Shown: one piece after another, positions 26,288-34,362 of the stretch | Layout: each line of letters starts with the position of its first letter | Position numbering within the stretch: the stretch's first letter is position 1 | NCBI GenBank assembly: GCA_029263395.1 | Contig: JAJCXO010000121.1 | Coordinates: 1-64,000 of the forward strand | Direction of reading: 5' to 3' | Length of the DNA: 64,000 nt | Source of the DNA: Acidobacteriota bacterium | GTDB taxonomy: Bacteria; Acidobacteriota; Thermoanaerobaculia; Multivoradales; J023 | Notes under the pieces: model-generated | Databases searched by the model: none | What the model saw: the letters and a program-made list of their open reading frames with translations, nothing else | Told to the model about the DNA's origin: nothing | Position numbers and translations under genes: made by a program

Positions 26288-26824
26288 TCAGTCTCCCAGG
26301 CGTTTCAGGTCGACTTCGAGATCGGGGTAGTGTTTGGCTAGTTTGGAGCGCAATCGCGGCCGTGCCAAGGAAAGTTGGGACTTGGCGGTTTCTATCGTGA
26401 TGCCCAGAACCGTCGCGATCTCACGATACTTCATGTCTTGATAGACCCGAAGCTGGACGCAACGTTGCATTTTGGGTGGTAGCTCGTCGATCGCTGATTG
26501 CAGCAATCGCAGGCGCTCGTCGCGGATCGCATGATCCAGTGGACGACCCTCGGGGTCGGGTAGCGCATGATCGTCCTCTGGCAGTGGTACTTCGTCGCCG
26601 GTGCGTTTGATGGCGTCGGTGTCGCGGAGGCGATTGCGCCAAACATTGCTGGCGATAGTGAATAGCCAGGTGGACCGTTTGGCGTCGCCACGGAACGAGT
26701 CGAAGGCGCGATGGGCCCGTAAGAAGGTCTCCTGCGCCAAGTCTTTACACTCTTCCTGTGAGCAGCCGCGCTTGCCGAAGAAGCCCAGCACCGGACGATA
26801 CAGCTCACGGAAAAGCTCTTCCAA
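26288..26824 (-). CDS. ECF-type sigma-70 factor
   Basis: A 178-residue RNA polymerase sigma factor of the extracytoplasmic-function type. Region 2 covers about 10-75 (DLAQETFLRAHRAF, then STWLFTIASNVWRN). Region 4 covers about 115-170 (LRVYQDMKYREIATVLGIT and TAKSQLSLARPRLR). Regions 1.1 and 3 are absent, as usual. It starts with TTG at 26824; AAGGAGG lies 5-6 nt upstream. A 7-bp hairpin (26848-26864) sits in the leader. As first gene it probably drives its own operon, but no clear ECF -35/-10 pair was found. Confidence 0.9.
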   Translation of the reverse strand: MEELFRELYRPVLGFFGKRGCSQEECKDLAQETFLRAHRAFDSFRGDAKRSTWLFTIASNVWRNRLRDTDAIKRTGDEVPLPEDDHALPDPEGRPLDHAIRDERLRLLQSAIDELPPKMQRCVQLRVYQDMKYREIATVLGITIETAKSQLSLARPRLRSKLAKHYPDLEVDLKRLGD

Positions 26825-26847
26825 GGTCCCCTCCTTATCCCTTGAGA

Positions 26848-26864
26848 CCCTCGGAGGCCGAGGG
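26848..26864 (-). promoter_or_regulatory. Leader hairpin upstream of sigma gene
   Basis: CCCTCGG (26848-26854) and CCGAGGG (26858-26864) form a perfect 7-bp stem with a 3-nt loop, about 10 bp upstream of the ribosome site. Two CTATCGGA copies lie further up, in the 259-bp divergent gap. Function unknown. Confidence 0.4.
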
Positions 26865-27083
26865 ACAGGTCGCTGTCGAATCAGACGCTATCGGAGTCAT
26901 AGCAACGTTTGCCTGAGTCTATCGGAACCATCCTTTCTCGAAGTCAGTTCTATTCAGGTGCAGATTGTTGGTCTTTTTGCCTGTTACTCAAGATCGGGGC
27001 GGTGTTTTCCGTCTTCACAAGGGTGAAGACGAGCTCACGCACGCGGGGGCTCCCCCTCACACACTCGACCGAAGGAGCACAGG

Positions 27084-27887
27084 ATGAAAATGACGATTGC
27101 AGAAATTATTGCGGCGATTGATTCGCAAAGTGACGACCTGCCACGCCGGGCGTTAGAGGAGGCGATGGAGCGCCCCGCGGATGTGACTGAGCCGCTACTC
27201 GACTTGGTGCGAGATATCGCTCGCGATACGGTGACGGTCTTGGACCCGAACAATCGTTCGATCGGTTATGTCATCGCGCTGTACTTGTTGGCTCAGTTTC
27301 GCGAAACGCGGGCGTATCCATTGATTGTGGAGGCGCTCTCGCTGCAGGACGTGGACATGGATATGCTGTTTGGCGACATGCTGGTAGAGGATATGGCGCG
27401 GATTCTGGCGTCGATCTCAGGGGGTGATTTGCGGGGCCTCCGCTACCTGATCGAGGATCCCGGCAACGATCCGAGAGTCCGGAAAACCGCTCTCGATGCG
27501 CTGTACGCTCTGGTCTACTGCGAAGTGAGCGAGCGGGAAGAAGTGATGGAGTACCTGACCGGGCTATTTTGTGGTGGACTCGAGCGGTTGCCATCGCCAG
27601 TCTGGACGGCCCTGGTGTGCACGGCCTCGTGGCTGGGACCGGAAGAGCTTTACTTGGAGATCCAGCGAGCTCACCAAGAGGGTCTACTGGTGGGTGATCG
27701 CATCCACTTGCTGATGGAAGAAGTGGAATCGAATTATGTCTACGGCCTGGAGATGGGTGCGCCGCACGTCACAGAAACCGGTGCTCATGGCCTGGTGGGC
27801 AATACTCTCTTCGAGATTGGTGGACATGCCATGTTCAATGCAGCGACCCGCTTGAAGCCGGAGGAGTTTTTTGCGCAATCGTGGTGA
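27084..27887 (+). CDS. DUF1186 family protein
   Basis: A 267-residue alpha-helical protein with the pattern of DUF1186: an N-terminal EIIAAID helix, HEAT-like paired helices, VIALYLLAQFRETRAYPLIVEAL (split helices near 60-85) and VRKTALDALYALVYC. The C-terminal Cys-rich SEC-C zinc motif present in some relatives is absent. Function is unknown. A GGAGC site precedes the ATG. The gene is divergent from the sigma-factor operon across a 259-bp gap, so it could be a target of that sigma factor, but no promoter evidence supports this. Confidence 0.65.
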   Translation: MKMTIAEIIAAIDSQSDDLPRRALEEAMERPADVTEPLLDLVRDIARDTVTVLDPNNRSIGYVIALYLLAQFRETRAYPLIVEALSLQDVDMDMLFGDMLVEDMARILASISGGDLRGLRYLIEDPGNDPRVRKTALDALYALVYCEVSEREEVMEYLTGLFCGGLERLPSPVWTALVCTASWLGPEELYLEIQRAHQEGLLVGDRIHLLMEEVESNYVYGLEMGAPHVTETGAHGLVGNTLFEIGGHAMFNAATRLKPEEFFAQSW

Positions 27888-28004
27888 AGGCGATAGGGAA
27901 AACGTGACAACCGACCCTTGACCCGTCTATGGCTTCACAGTGCAGGATCGATCGGGTCGCGCGACAACGACTGAACCAACTCAACTTGAAGATAGGAGCA
28001 CGTA

Positions 28005-28238
28005 ATGACGACTCAAAACGGGACGACTCGAGACGCTACGTCTCGAGACCGTGTCACGGTGGATGAATGGACGGACATGTTCCGTGCGATTGGCTTGCAG
28101 GACTCACAGATGATGGCATGGCACGCCGAGTTCGAGCGGCGCCACCCGGACGGCCATCAGGGTTTCTTGGAGTGGCTGCGTCTGCCAGCGGAGAGGATCG
28201 GCGATATCCGTCAACGTTCGGCGGCTGCGGCGTCATAA
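28005..28238 (+). CDS. Small protein matching MerR C-terminal domain
   Basis: A 77-residue protein. Residues 17-72 align with residues 115-172 of the MerR-type regulator encoded next: both have W..(M/I)(F/L)RA.GL, then WH.EFER..P..HQ.FLE.L, then a basic I.xIR end. It has no DNA-binding part of its own. It could be a stand-alone copy of the regulator's sensor domain, competing with it or forming mixed complexes. An AGGAG site precedes the ATG. The first 15 residues are Thr/Asp-rich and not matched. Confidence 0.7.
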   Translation: MTTQNGTTRDATSRDRVTVDEWTDMFRAIGLQDSQMMAWHAEFERRHPDGHQGFLEWLRLPAERIGDIRQRSAAAAS

Positions 28239-28245
28239 TCTGGAG

Positions 28246-28284
28246 ACGGCAGGGAGGGGCTGCTCAACAGTCTCTCTCTGCCGT
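28246..28284 (+). terminator. Hairpin between small gene and merR
   Basis: ACGGCAGGGAG (28246-28256) can pair with CTCTCTGCCGT (28274-28284) with one G-U pair across a 17-nt loop, followed by GGGTTTATT. It may end transcription of the 77-residue gene or attenuate into merR. Confidence 0.4.
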
Positions 28285-28296
28285 GGGTTTATTCAC

Positions 28297-28827
28297 ATGC
28301 TGACGATCAGCCAACTCGCCAAACGTTTCGGCCTGTCACGAAGTACGTTGTTGTACTACGACTCGATCGGCTTGCTGTCACCGGCACTGCGCAGCCGTGC
28401 CAATTATCGGCTGTACTCGGACGAAGACGTCGAACGCATGGAGACCATCGACCTCTACCGGCAGGCAGGTCTACCGCTCGAAGACATCGGCCGAGTGCTA
28501 GCGTCGGGTCGTAGCTCGGCCACCGAACTGCTGGGGAATCACCTCGAGAGCTTGAGTCTGGAGATTCGCAAGCTCCGGCGTCAGCAGCAGATGATAGTCG
28601 AACTACTGCAAGACGAGGTCGTCCTGCGCCAGACGCGCTCGCTGGACAAGGAGCGTTGGGTTGCGATCTTGCGGGCAACCGGACTGAGTGAGGATGACAT
28701 GGGCCGCTGGCATCAGGAGTTCGAACGTCTCACTCCCGAGGCGCACCAAGACTTCTTGGAGTCCCTTGGCCTCGACGACAACGAGATCGCGAGGATCCGC
28801 AAATGGTCTCGCGACGTAGACTCGTGA
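28297..28827 (+). CDS. MerR-family transcriptional regulator
   Basis: A 176-residue regulator. The winged helix-turn-helix (1-70) begins MLTISQLAKRFGLSRSTLLYY and has RLYSDEDVERM. A linking coiled coil (about 80-112, rich in Leu/Arg/Gln) is followed by a C-terminal sensor domain (115-172) that matches the small protein before it. MerR proteins typically untwist 19-bp spacer promoters on binding an effector; the ligand here is unknown. The usual metal Cys residues are absent, so metal sensing is unlikely. No ribosome site is visible; the hairpin upstream may control expression. Confidence 0.85.
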   Translation: MLTISQLAKRFGLSRSTLLYYDSIGLLSPALRSRANYRLYSDEDVERMETIDLYRQAGLPLEDIGRVLASGRSSATELLGNHLESLSLEIRKLRRQQQMIVELLQDEVVLRQTRSLDKERWVAILRATGLSEDDMGRWHQEFERLTPEAHQDFLESLGLDDNEIARIRKWSRDVDS

Positions 28828-28837
28828 GCTTTCGAGT

Positions 28838-28853
28838 GCACGTAAATACGTGC
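28838..28853. promoter_or_regulatory. Perfect inverted repeat upstream of TA pair
   Basis: GCACGTAAATACGTGC has two 7-bp arms around AA, placed 38 bp before the antitoxin gene. It is the right size for a ribbon-helix-helix operator, so the TA pair is probably autoregulated here. Confidence 0.6.
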
Positions 28854-28890
28854 TAGTCTTTCGTAGAGGCCACTAACTGGAGGGTGCCGT

Positions 28891-29133
28891 ATGCAAACCC
28901 AGAACGTCACGCTATCTCTTCCTAAGAAGATACTTCGTCAAGCCAAGCTGGTTGCGGTACAGCGACAGATTTCCTTATCGCGCCTTCTGGCTCACCTCAT
29001 TGAAGATCTGGTGAAGTCTGAGCAGAGCTACGAACGGTCGCGGCGTCGCCACCTAGAGATCCTCGATCATGGCTTCGAGCTTGGCACTCATGGCCAGGCT
29101 CGGGCCAGTCGTGAGGAGCTCCATGGGCGCTAG
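28891..29133 (+). CDS. Ribbon-helix-helix antitoxin (VapB/CopG type)
   Basis: An 80-residue protein. VTLSLPKKILRQAKLVAVQ (6-24) is the strand and first helix, and ISLSRLLAHLIEDLV the second helix, of a ribbon-helix-helix DNA-binding fold. The C-terminal tail would bind the toxin. GGAGG lies before the ATG. It overlaps the PIN toxin gene by 11 bp, the usual arrangement for a VapBC-type pair, and a perfect inverted repeat precedes it. Confidence 0.8.
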   Translation: MQTQNVTLSLPKKILRQAKLVAVQRQISLSRLLAHLIEDLVKSEQSYERSRRRHLEILDHGFELGTHGQARASREELHGR

Positions 29134-29551
29134 GCTTCCTGGCGAATTTGTCGACAGCAACATCTTGGTTTACGCCCACGATGCCACGGCGGGAAGGAAG
29201 CGTGAGGTCGCCAAAGGGCTTCTGGCTAGACTCTGGGCGCAAGAGCAAGGCTGTCTCAGTATCCAGACTCTTCAGGAGTTTGTGGTGAACGCGACCCGGA
29301 AAGTCCCGGAACCCATCTCAATCGAAGAGGCACAGGAAGTTGTTACTGCGCTCAGCGACTGGACGGTCCACTCTCCTGGGCCGGCGGGTGTTGTTGCCGC
29401 GCTCAAGCGCCAGGCTCGGTACAAGATCTCATTCTGGGACGCAATGATCCTAGAGAGTGCCGTTTGTCTCGGATGTCATCTCATGTGGTCCGAAGACTTG
29501 AGCTCCGGCCAAGTTTTCGATGGTGTCGAAGTTCGGAATCCCTTCGTCTAG
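29123..29551 (+). CDS. PIN-domain toxin (VapC-like ribonuclease)
   Basis: A 142-residue PIN domain. The first acidic residue is Asp11 in FVDSNILVYAHD. A middle acidic site is in TLQEFV, and SFWDAMILESA supplies the later Asp, followed by SEDLSSG. PIN toxins cut RNA (often tRNA or rRNA) with Mg2+ or Mn2+. The ATG at 29123 has a GAGGAG site 5 nt away and gives the best alignment; a longer start would add residues overlapping the antitoxin. Target unknown. Confidence 0.82.
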   Translation: MGARLPGEFVDSNILVYAHDATAGRKREVAKGLLARLWAQEQGCLSIQTLQEFVVNATRKVPEPISIEEAQEVVTALSDWTVHSPGPAGVVAALKRQARYKISFWDAMILESAVCLGCHLMWSEDLSSGQVFDGVEVRNPFV

Positions 29552-29607
29552 ATTGCATGGACCGAATCGCGCAACCTAGGCGTGAATCACGATAGAGGGT
29601 CTTCGTT

Positions 29608-30928
29608 ATGAACCTGTCACTCCGCCTTGCTACGATCCTTCTGCTGACGTCGGGAGTTGCGGCGTCCAGTCTCGCCGAGAACTGGCCACATTGGCGTGGG
29701 CCTCGATTCGACGGTACCAGTCAAGCCACCGGTCTGCCGACGAGCTGGGATCAGAAGACCAATGTGCGTTGGCGTTACGAGATGCCGGGTGACGGTGCGG
29801 CAACGCCGATCGTGTGGGGAGATCGGATCTACATGACGTCGACCGTCGACGACAGCACCGATCTGGTGGTGCTAGCGGTCGATCCAGATGGCAAGCAGGT
29901 GTGGCGAACGGTGGTCTCGCAAGGCGCGTACGATTTCCAGGGGGGGGCTGGCGCAATTTGCCACCGAAACCAATCCGGCGTCTCCCTCGCCGGTTACCGA
30001 CGGCAAACATCTCTGGGTGCTGTTCGGCAACGGCAACCTCGCCGCCCTCGATATGGATGGCAAGGTGGTTTGGAAGGTCAGCCTAGAAGAGCGTTACGGC
30101 GAGCTCAGCCTGTATTTTGGTTTGTCGTCTTCGCCTTTCGTTGATGGCGAGCGCCTCTATCTGCAGCTGCTCAACACCAACGGTCAGTTGGTGGTGGCTT
30201 TGGACAAGACAACCGGCAAGCAGGTTTGGAAACACGAGCGAGCCACCGACGCCCGTGCGGAATGCCTGCATGCCTACACTTCGCCGTTTACCTACGCTGC
30301 GGCCGATCAGCAGCTGCTGGTAATTCATGGTGCTGACTATGTGAGTGCCCATCGGCTCGCGGATGGTGCCGAGCAGTGGCGTCACGGTGGGTTGAATCCA
30401 GAAGATGGCTACAACCCGTCCTTGCGACTCGTGGCAACGCCGACCTTCACTGATGGGCTGCTGGTGGTGCCGTCGGCCAAGCGTGGCCCTGTCTACGGCC
30501 TGAACCCGATGGGTGCGAAGGGTGATATTACCGGCACAGAGAAACATGCGGTCTGGCATCTCGAACGGGGGACGCCGGACGTCCCGTCACCGGTGGTACA
30601 CGATGGATTGGTGTACCTCAGTGGCGAGCGCGGTACCCTCACCTGCCTGGACGCCAAAAGCGGCGAGAAGCTTTATGATGAGCGCGTCCACGGTGCGCCG
30701 CATCGCGGCTCACCGGTGGTCGCCGACGGCAAGATCTTCTTGATGTCCTCGGATGGTACGGTGTCGGTGGTCAAGACCGGTAAAACCTACGAGTTGCTGG
30801 CGCAGAATTCAGTCGACGAACGCATGGCGTCGTCGCTGGCGATCTCTGGAGATACGATCTACCTGCGTAGCCACGAAGCCTTGTACGCGATCGGAGTGGT
30901 GCCTGCCGAGTCGAAAGCCGGACTCTAG
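29608..30928 (+). pseudogene. Exported PQQ-like beta-propeller protein, frameshifted at a G8 run
   Basis: A secreted protein (signal peptide, then WPHWRGP, usual for PQQ-like propeller proteins) of about 440 residues if repaired. It has several propeller blades with repeated LYxLD-like motifs (for example VVALDKTTGKQVWK). The reading frame is broken at eight consecutive G (29940-29947): the 5' part (29608-29940) continues in the next frame after the run. With seven G the two parts join without a gap (reading QGGLAQF). Either one G was inserted recently, phase variation operates here, or the base call is wrong. A 5'-only product would lack most blades. Confidence 0.8.
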
Positions 30929-30954
30929 TCTCTTGCTCATACATACTCGCCGCG

Positions 30955-30983
30955 TGCTCGCTCCATAGGGCGCTCCGCGAGCA
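30955..30983. terminator. Hairpin between convergent genes
   Basis: TGCTCGC (30955-30961) pairs with GCGAGCA (30977-30983) in the 100-bp gap between convergent transcripts. No U-run follows on either strand, so it may be only a weak bidirectional terminator. Confidence 0.3.
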
Positions 30984-31028
30984 ACGGGCTTCTGGGCGCA
31001 AGGGCGAACGGCCGCGCGCCCACCAAAC

Positions 31029-31865
31029 TTACGGCGCGCAATACTCTGCTGTTGGCGTAAGGGCGTGGAGCACCGCCTCGGTGCCGACCGGGGCGACAAA
31101 TTCGCTCAGGCCATGCGGGTTGGCCGGATTACCCCAATCGTAGGTGTAACCAAGCCCGGTCCAGGGATAGTTGTCGGTGAGCTTGTCGTTGCCGTAGCTG
31201 CCAGCCCAGTTGTCGCACATCCAACGGCGATGATTGGGGTTGACGGGCGGCTCAGACGTGGCCTCTGTGCCGCAACCCCAAGGCGGCTCGCCATCGCGAT
31301 CAGCTAGCGGAATTTCGATCTGGCAAACACGATCCGTGATCTCCTGGTCGATGCAAGGCCGAAAAAGATCCTCTGGATCGAGCCACAGCTCGACGAAGGA
31401 GTCTTTACCGTTGTTGGGTGGCAAGCCGATGAGCTGCTCGAGTCGAAGCGTGAGCTCGGTGCCTTCGAGCCCGGACTCGCGGCAGAAATCGCGTACGGCA
31501 TGGGCGGGAGTCAGCCAAACATCGGCGCCGAGAGGGAACGGGGCCTTTGAATCAACTCCTTCGGGGGATTCGTAATAACGCGCCTTGCTCCAGGTCGACA
31601 TCAAGACTCTGCCGTCGTCATTCCACACCAATCCCTTGGCGGTGGGCAGGACCGGCATCAAGTTGTGGGCGATGGAGTTGGTGTCAGGATGTTGAGCCGC
31701 CTCGAGCGCCGCAGCAAAGGCGGTCGCAATCTTCGGCGAATTCGGGTCCTCGAGGCATAGGGCACAGGGCAAGCTGCGGTCGATTGGGCCGCGACTGGCA
31801 CAGCCTGAAACCCAGGCGACGCAGACGAGAGCCAAGCCGAGGCGTCCTAACCGGTGGCGGATCAT
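31029..31865 (-). CDS. Lipoprotein coupled to argH
   Basis: A 278-residue predicted lipoprotein: residues 1-22 form a signal peptide with lipobox VSGC. The mature protein has many cysteines (CALC, C-rich end with WGCG, MCDNWAG), suggesting disulfides, and Trp/Pro-rich segments. I do not recognise the family. The ATG at 31865 overlaps the argH stop (ATGA), so it is translationally coupled to the arginine operon. The link to arginine is by position only; it could simply ride on the operon's promoter. Confidence 0.6.
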   Translation of the reverse strand: MIRHRLGRLGLALVCVAWVSGCASRGPIDRSLPCALCLEDPNSPKIATAFAAALEAAQHPDTNSIAHNLMPVLPTAKGLVWNDDGRVLMSTWSKARYYESPEGVDSKAPFPLGADVWLTPAHAVRDFCRESGLEGTELTLRLEQLIGLPPNNGKDSFVELWLDPEDLFRPCIDQEITDRVCQIEIPLADRDGEPPWGCGTEATSEPPVNPNHRRWMCDNWAGSYGNDKLTDNYPWTGLGYTYDWGNPANPHGLSEFVAPVGTEAVLHALTPTAEYCAP

Positions 31866-33280
31866 AGATCGAAACCTCGCCCCACGTTGCCCTCCAAGAT
31901 CGCCACTTGACGCTGGATCTCTAGCCACGCGGTGCCACCTCTCGAGGTCCTGCGCTCGGCGGCGGTTCTAGGGTCGAGCCAAGGGCCAAGATCTTCTGGG
32001 AAGCTGGGGTGAAACTCACGGGCGACGCTTGGGGTGAGAGCCTCGAGACCGCTGCCTTGCTCCTCGCACCAGCGGACAATGCTGGCGACCACTTCATGGG
32101 CCTCGCGAAACGGTACGCCGCGCTCGGCCAGGAGATCGGCCAACTCAGTGGCAAGGCTGAAGTCGCCTACGAGATCCGCCTCGAAGCGGTCGCGGGAGAT
32201 GGTCAGGGTGCGCCACATACCGGCGGTAATGTTGATCGAGGCCATGGTGGTGTCGACGGCATCAAACAACGGCTCGCGGTCTTCCTGCAAGTCTCGATTG
32301 TAGGCCATGGGCAGGGCCTTGACGAGGCTGAGCAGCGTCATTAGGTCGCCGTAGACCCGAGCCGATTTGCCTCGGACCAACTCGGCGGCGTCGGGATTTC
32401 GTTTCTGCGGCATGATCGACGAGCCGGTGGCGTAGTCGTCACCGAGACGGACAAAGTTGAATTCGACCGACGACCACAGCACCAGTTCCTCGGCGATCCG
32501 CGACAGGTGGGTCATGCAGATGGCGCAGGCCGCGACCACCTCTTGTTCGTGGTCCCGCGCCGCGACGGCGTCCATGGCGTTTTCTACCAGGCCTCTGAAG
32601 CCGAGTAACTCAGCGCTGATACTGCGATCAATTGGATGGGGTGTGCCTGCCATGGCGCAGGCCCCGAGGGGTGATTTCTCGACCCGCGCCAGAGCTTCTA
32701 CTAGGCGGTCACGATCTCGCTCCAAAGCCCACAGGTGGGCAAGTAAGTGGTGACCGAGGAGAATCGGCTGGCCGCGCTGCAAGTGGGTGTAGCCGGGCAT
32801 CAAGGTGCGACCGTCGGACTCGATGCGGTCGAGTAAAACGCTGACGAGCTCGGTGAGAGCCACATCGAGCTCGATCAAGCGACGTTTCAGCCACAGCCGT
32901 ACATCAGTGGCAACCTGATCATTGCGGGAGCGTGCGGTATGGATCTTCTTACCCACCTCGCCCACCACCTCGGTCAGCCGTTCCTCGACTGCCATGTGGA
33001 CGTCTTCGTGGGCGTCAGTGGGTGCCCAGGTGCCGTCGTGGATTTCCTGACGTACGGTTTCGAGGCCAGCACAGAGGGTTTGGGCCTCCTCAGCGGTCAC
33101 GATACCGACCTGGCCGAGCATCGTGGCGTGGGCGATCGAACCGTCGATGTCTTCGTCGAGCATGCGCAGATCGACCGCCAGGGAGGACGAAAAGGTCTGC
33201 ATGTCGGTACTGGTCGGGGCGGCAAATCGCCCGCGGATCAGGTGGGAGCCAGGTTTTCTCGTCGAATTGGGTTGTTTCAT
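31862..33280 (-). CDS. argH: Argininosuccinate lyase
   Basis: A 472-residue enzyme that splits argininosuccinate to arginine and fumarate, the last step of arginine synthesis. The signature GSSIMPQKRNP is in the middle, preceded by HTARSRNDQVATD and TPHPIDR. Its ATG at 33280 overlaps the argC stop by one base (TGATG), with GGAG a few nt upstream; a second ATG at 33289 would add three residues. It is the last enzyme gene of the arg operon, followed by a coupled lipoprotein gene. Confidence 0.92.
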   Translation of the reverse strand: MKQPNSTRKPGSHLIRGRFAAPTSTDMQTFSSSLAVDLRMLDEDIDGSIAHATMLGQVGIVTAEEAQTLCAGLETVRQEIHDGTWAPTDAHEDVHMAVEERLTEVVGEVGKKIHTARSRNDQVATDVRLWLKRRLIELDVALTELVSVLLDRIESDGRTLMPGYTHLQRGQPILLGHHLLAHLWALERDRDRLVEALARVEKSPLGACAMAGTPHPIDRSISAELLGFRGLVENAMDAVAARDHEQEVVAACAICMTHLSRIAEELVLWSSVEFNFVRLGDDYATGSSIMPQKRNPDAAELVRGKSARVYGDLMTLLSLVKALPMAYNRDLQEDREPLFDAVDTTMASINITAGMWRTLTISRDRFEADLVGDFSLATELADLLAERGVPFREAHEVVASIVRWCEEQGSGLEALTPSVAREFHPSFPEDLGPWLDPRTAAERRTSRGGTAWLEIQRQVAILEGNVGRGFDL

Positions 33281-34362
33281 CAGCTCCATCCTACCCCGGG
33301 AAGTTCCAGCCCGGTGGTTTCAGGAAACCCACAAAGACGGTTCATCCAATGCAGTGCCCCACCGGCAGAACCCTTGGTGAGGTTGTCGATCACCGCGGTC
33401 ACCACGGCTCGTCGTCCGCGGGCGGCGAGACCGATCTGGCAGCGATGCGTCGCGACCACGTCCTTGAGCCGCGGGGGGGTGTCACTGACCGAGACGAAGG
33501 GTGCCGAGTCATAGAAGTTGGCGTAACACTCGGTCAGTTCGGCGGTGGTCATCGGTTCGACGAGATCGAGATGGACGGTGGCGTGGATGCCGCGGCTCCA
33601 GGGGCCGGAATGGGGCGCAAGACAAACTTCTGGTGGCTGGCCTCCCAACCGTGCCAGCAGCATTTCCATTTCCGGTGCGTGCCGATGGTTCAGGGGACTG
33701 TAGGCTTTGATGTTGCCGTGTCGCTCTGGATGATGGGTGTTGGCCGACGGCGTTTTGCCGCTGCCGGTGGAGCCGGTTATAGCGGTGACACGGTAACAAG
33801 GCTCAGCCAGGCCAGCGGCTTGGGCTGGGGCGCAGGCCAGGACCGTCGCAGTAGTGAAACAACCCGGATGCGCCATGTGCGTAGACGGTGGATCAGGACT
33901 GAGTTCTGGCAGGCCGCAGCCGAAGTCGACGTAACGCTGCGGAGCACCGTGTTTGCCCCCGTACACGGCCTCGTAGTCCGCGGCTGTGGGTAAACGAAAG
34001 TCTGCTGACAGATCGACCAGATGTACACGAGTGTCCTGAGCCGCTGCCTGCGACAGCAGCCGATCGATGCGCTCGGCACTTTTGCCGTGCGGAAGACAGG
34101 CGAAAACGGCCACGGGTTGATCCGTGGTCAACACGGTGTCGACGGCAGACGTTTCGGCGAAGCGGTGGCCGTCCAGGACTCCTCGCAGGTGGGGAAACGC
34201 ATCCACCAAAGGTCGACCAGCCTGGGAGCGGGAGAGGGCAGCACGCAACTCGAACCGCGGATGGGTCGCCAGCAGTCTCAGCAGCTCGCCTGCGACGTAG
34301 CCGCCAGCTCCCAGGATTGCGACCGGGACTTTGTGCTCAGGGACGTCGTGCTCAGGCATCAA
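33280..34362 (-). CDS. argC: N-acetyl-gamma-glutamyl-phosphate reductase
   Basis: A 360-residue NADPH-dependent reductase, third step of arginine synthesis. The nucleotide loop is AILGAGGYVAGELL, the active Cys is in HPGCFTTA, and the catalytic His is probably in the HHPERHGN region. It resembles the type with longer insertions rather than the short form. The N-terminus has a 15-bp duplication (PEHDV, PEHKV). Starts overlap the 3' end of the P-loop gene by 11 bp. Confidence 0.92.
   Translation of the reverse strand: MMPEHDVPEHKVPVAILGAGGYVAGELLRLLATHPRFELRAALSRSQAGRPLVDAFPHLRGVLDGHRFAETSAVDTVLTTDQPVAVFACLPHGKSAERIDRLLSQAAAQDTRVHLVDLSADFRLPTAADYEAVYGGKHGAPQRYVDFGCGLPELSPDPPSTHMAHPGCFTTATVLACAPAQAAGLAEPCYRVTAITGSTGSGKTPSANTHHPERHGNIKAYSPLNHRHAPEMEMLLARLGGQPPEVCLAPHSGPWSRGIHATVHLDLVEPMTTAELTECYANFYDSAPFVSVSDTPPRLKDVVATHRCQIGLAARGRRAVVTAVIDNLTKGSAGGALHWMNRLCGFPETTGLELPGVGWS
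34327..34356. repeat. 15-bp tandem duplication in argC
   Basis: Two 15-bp copies ending GTGCTCAGG code for PEHDV and PEHKV at the extreme N-terminus of ArgC. Confidence 0.7.

Noticed and set aside
32932-33993. 353-codon plus-strand frame
   Set aside because: Antisense to argH and argC; composition is Arg/Gly-rich with no domain.
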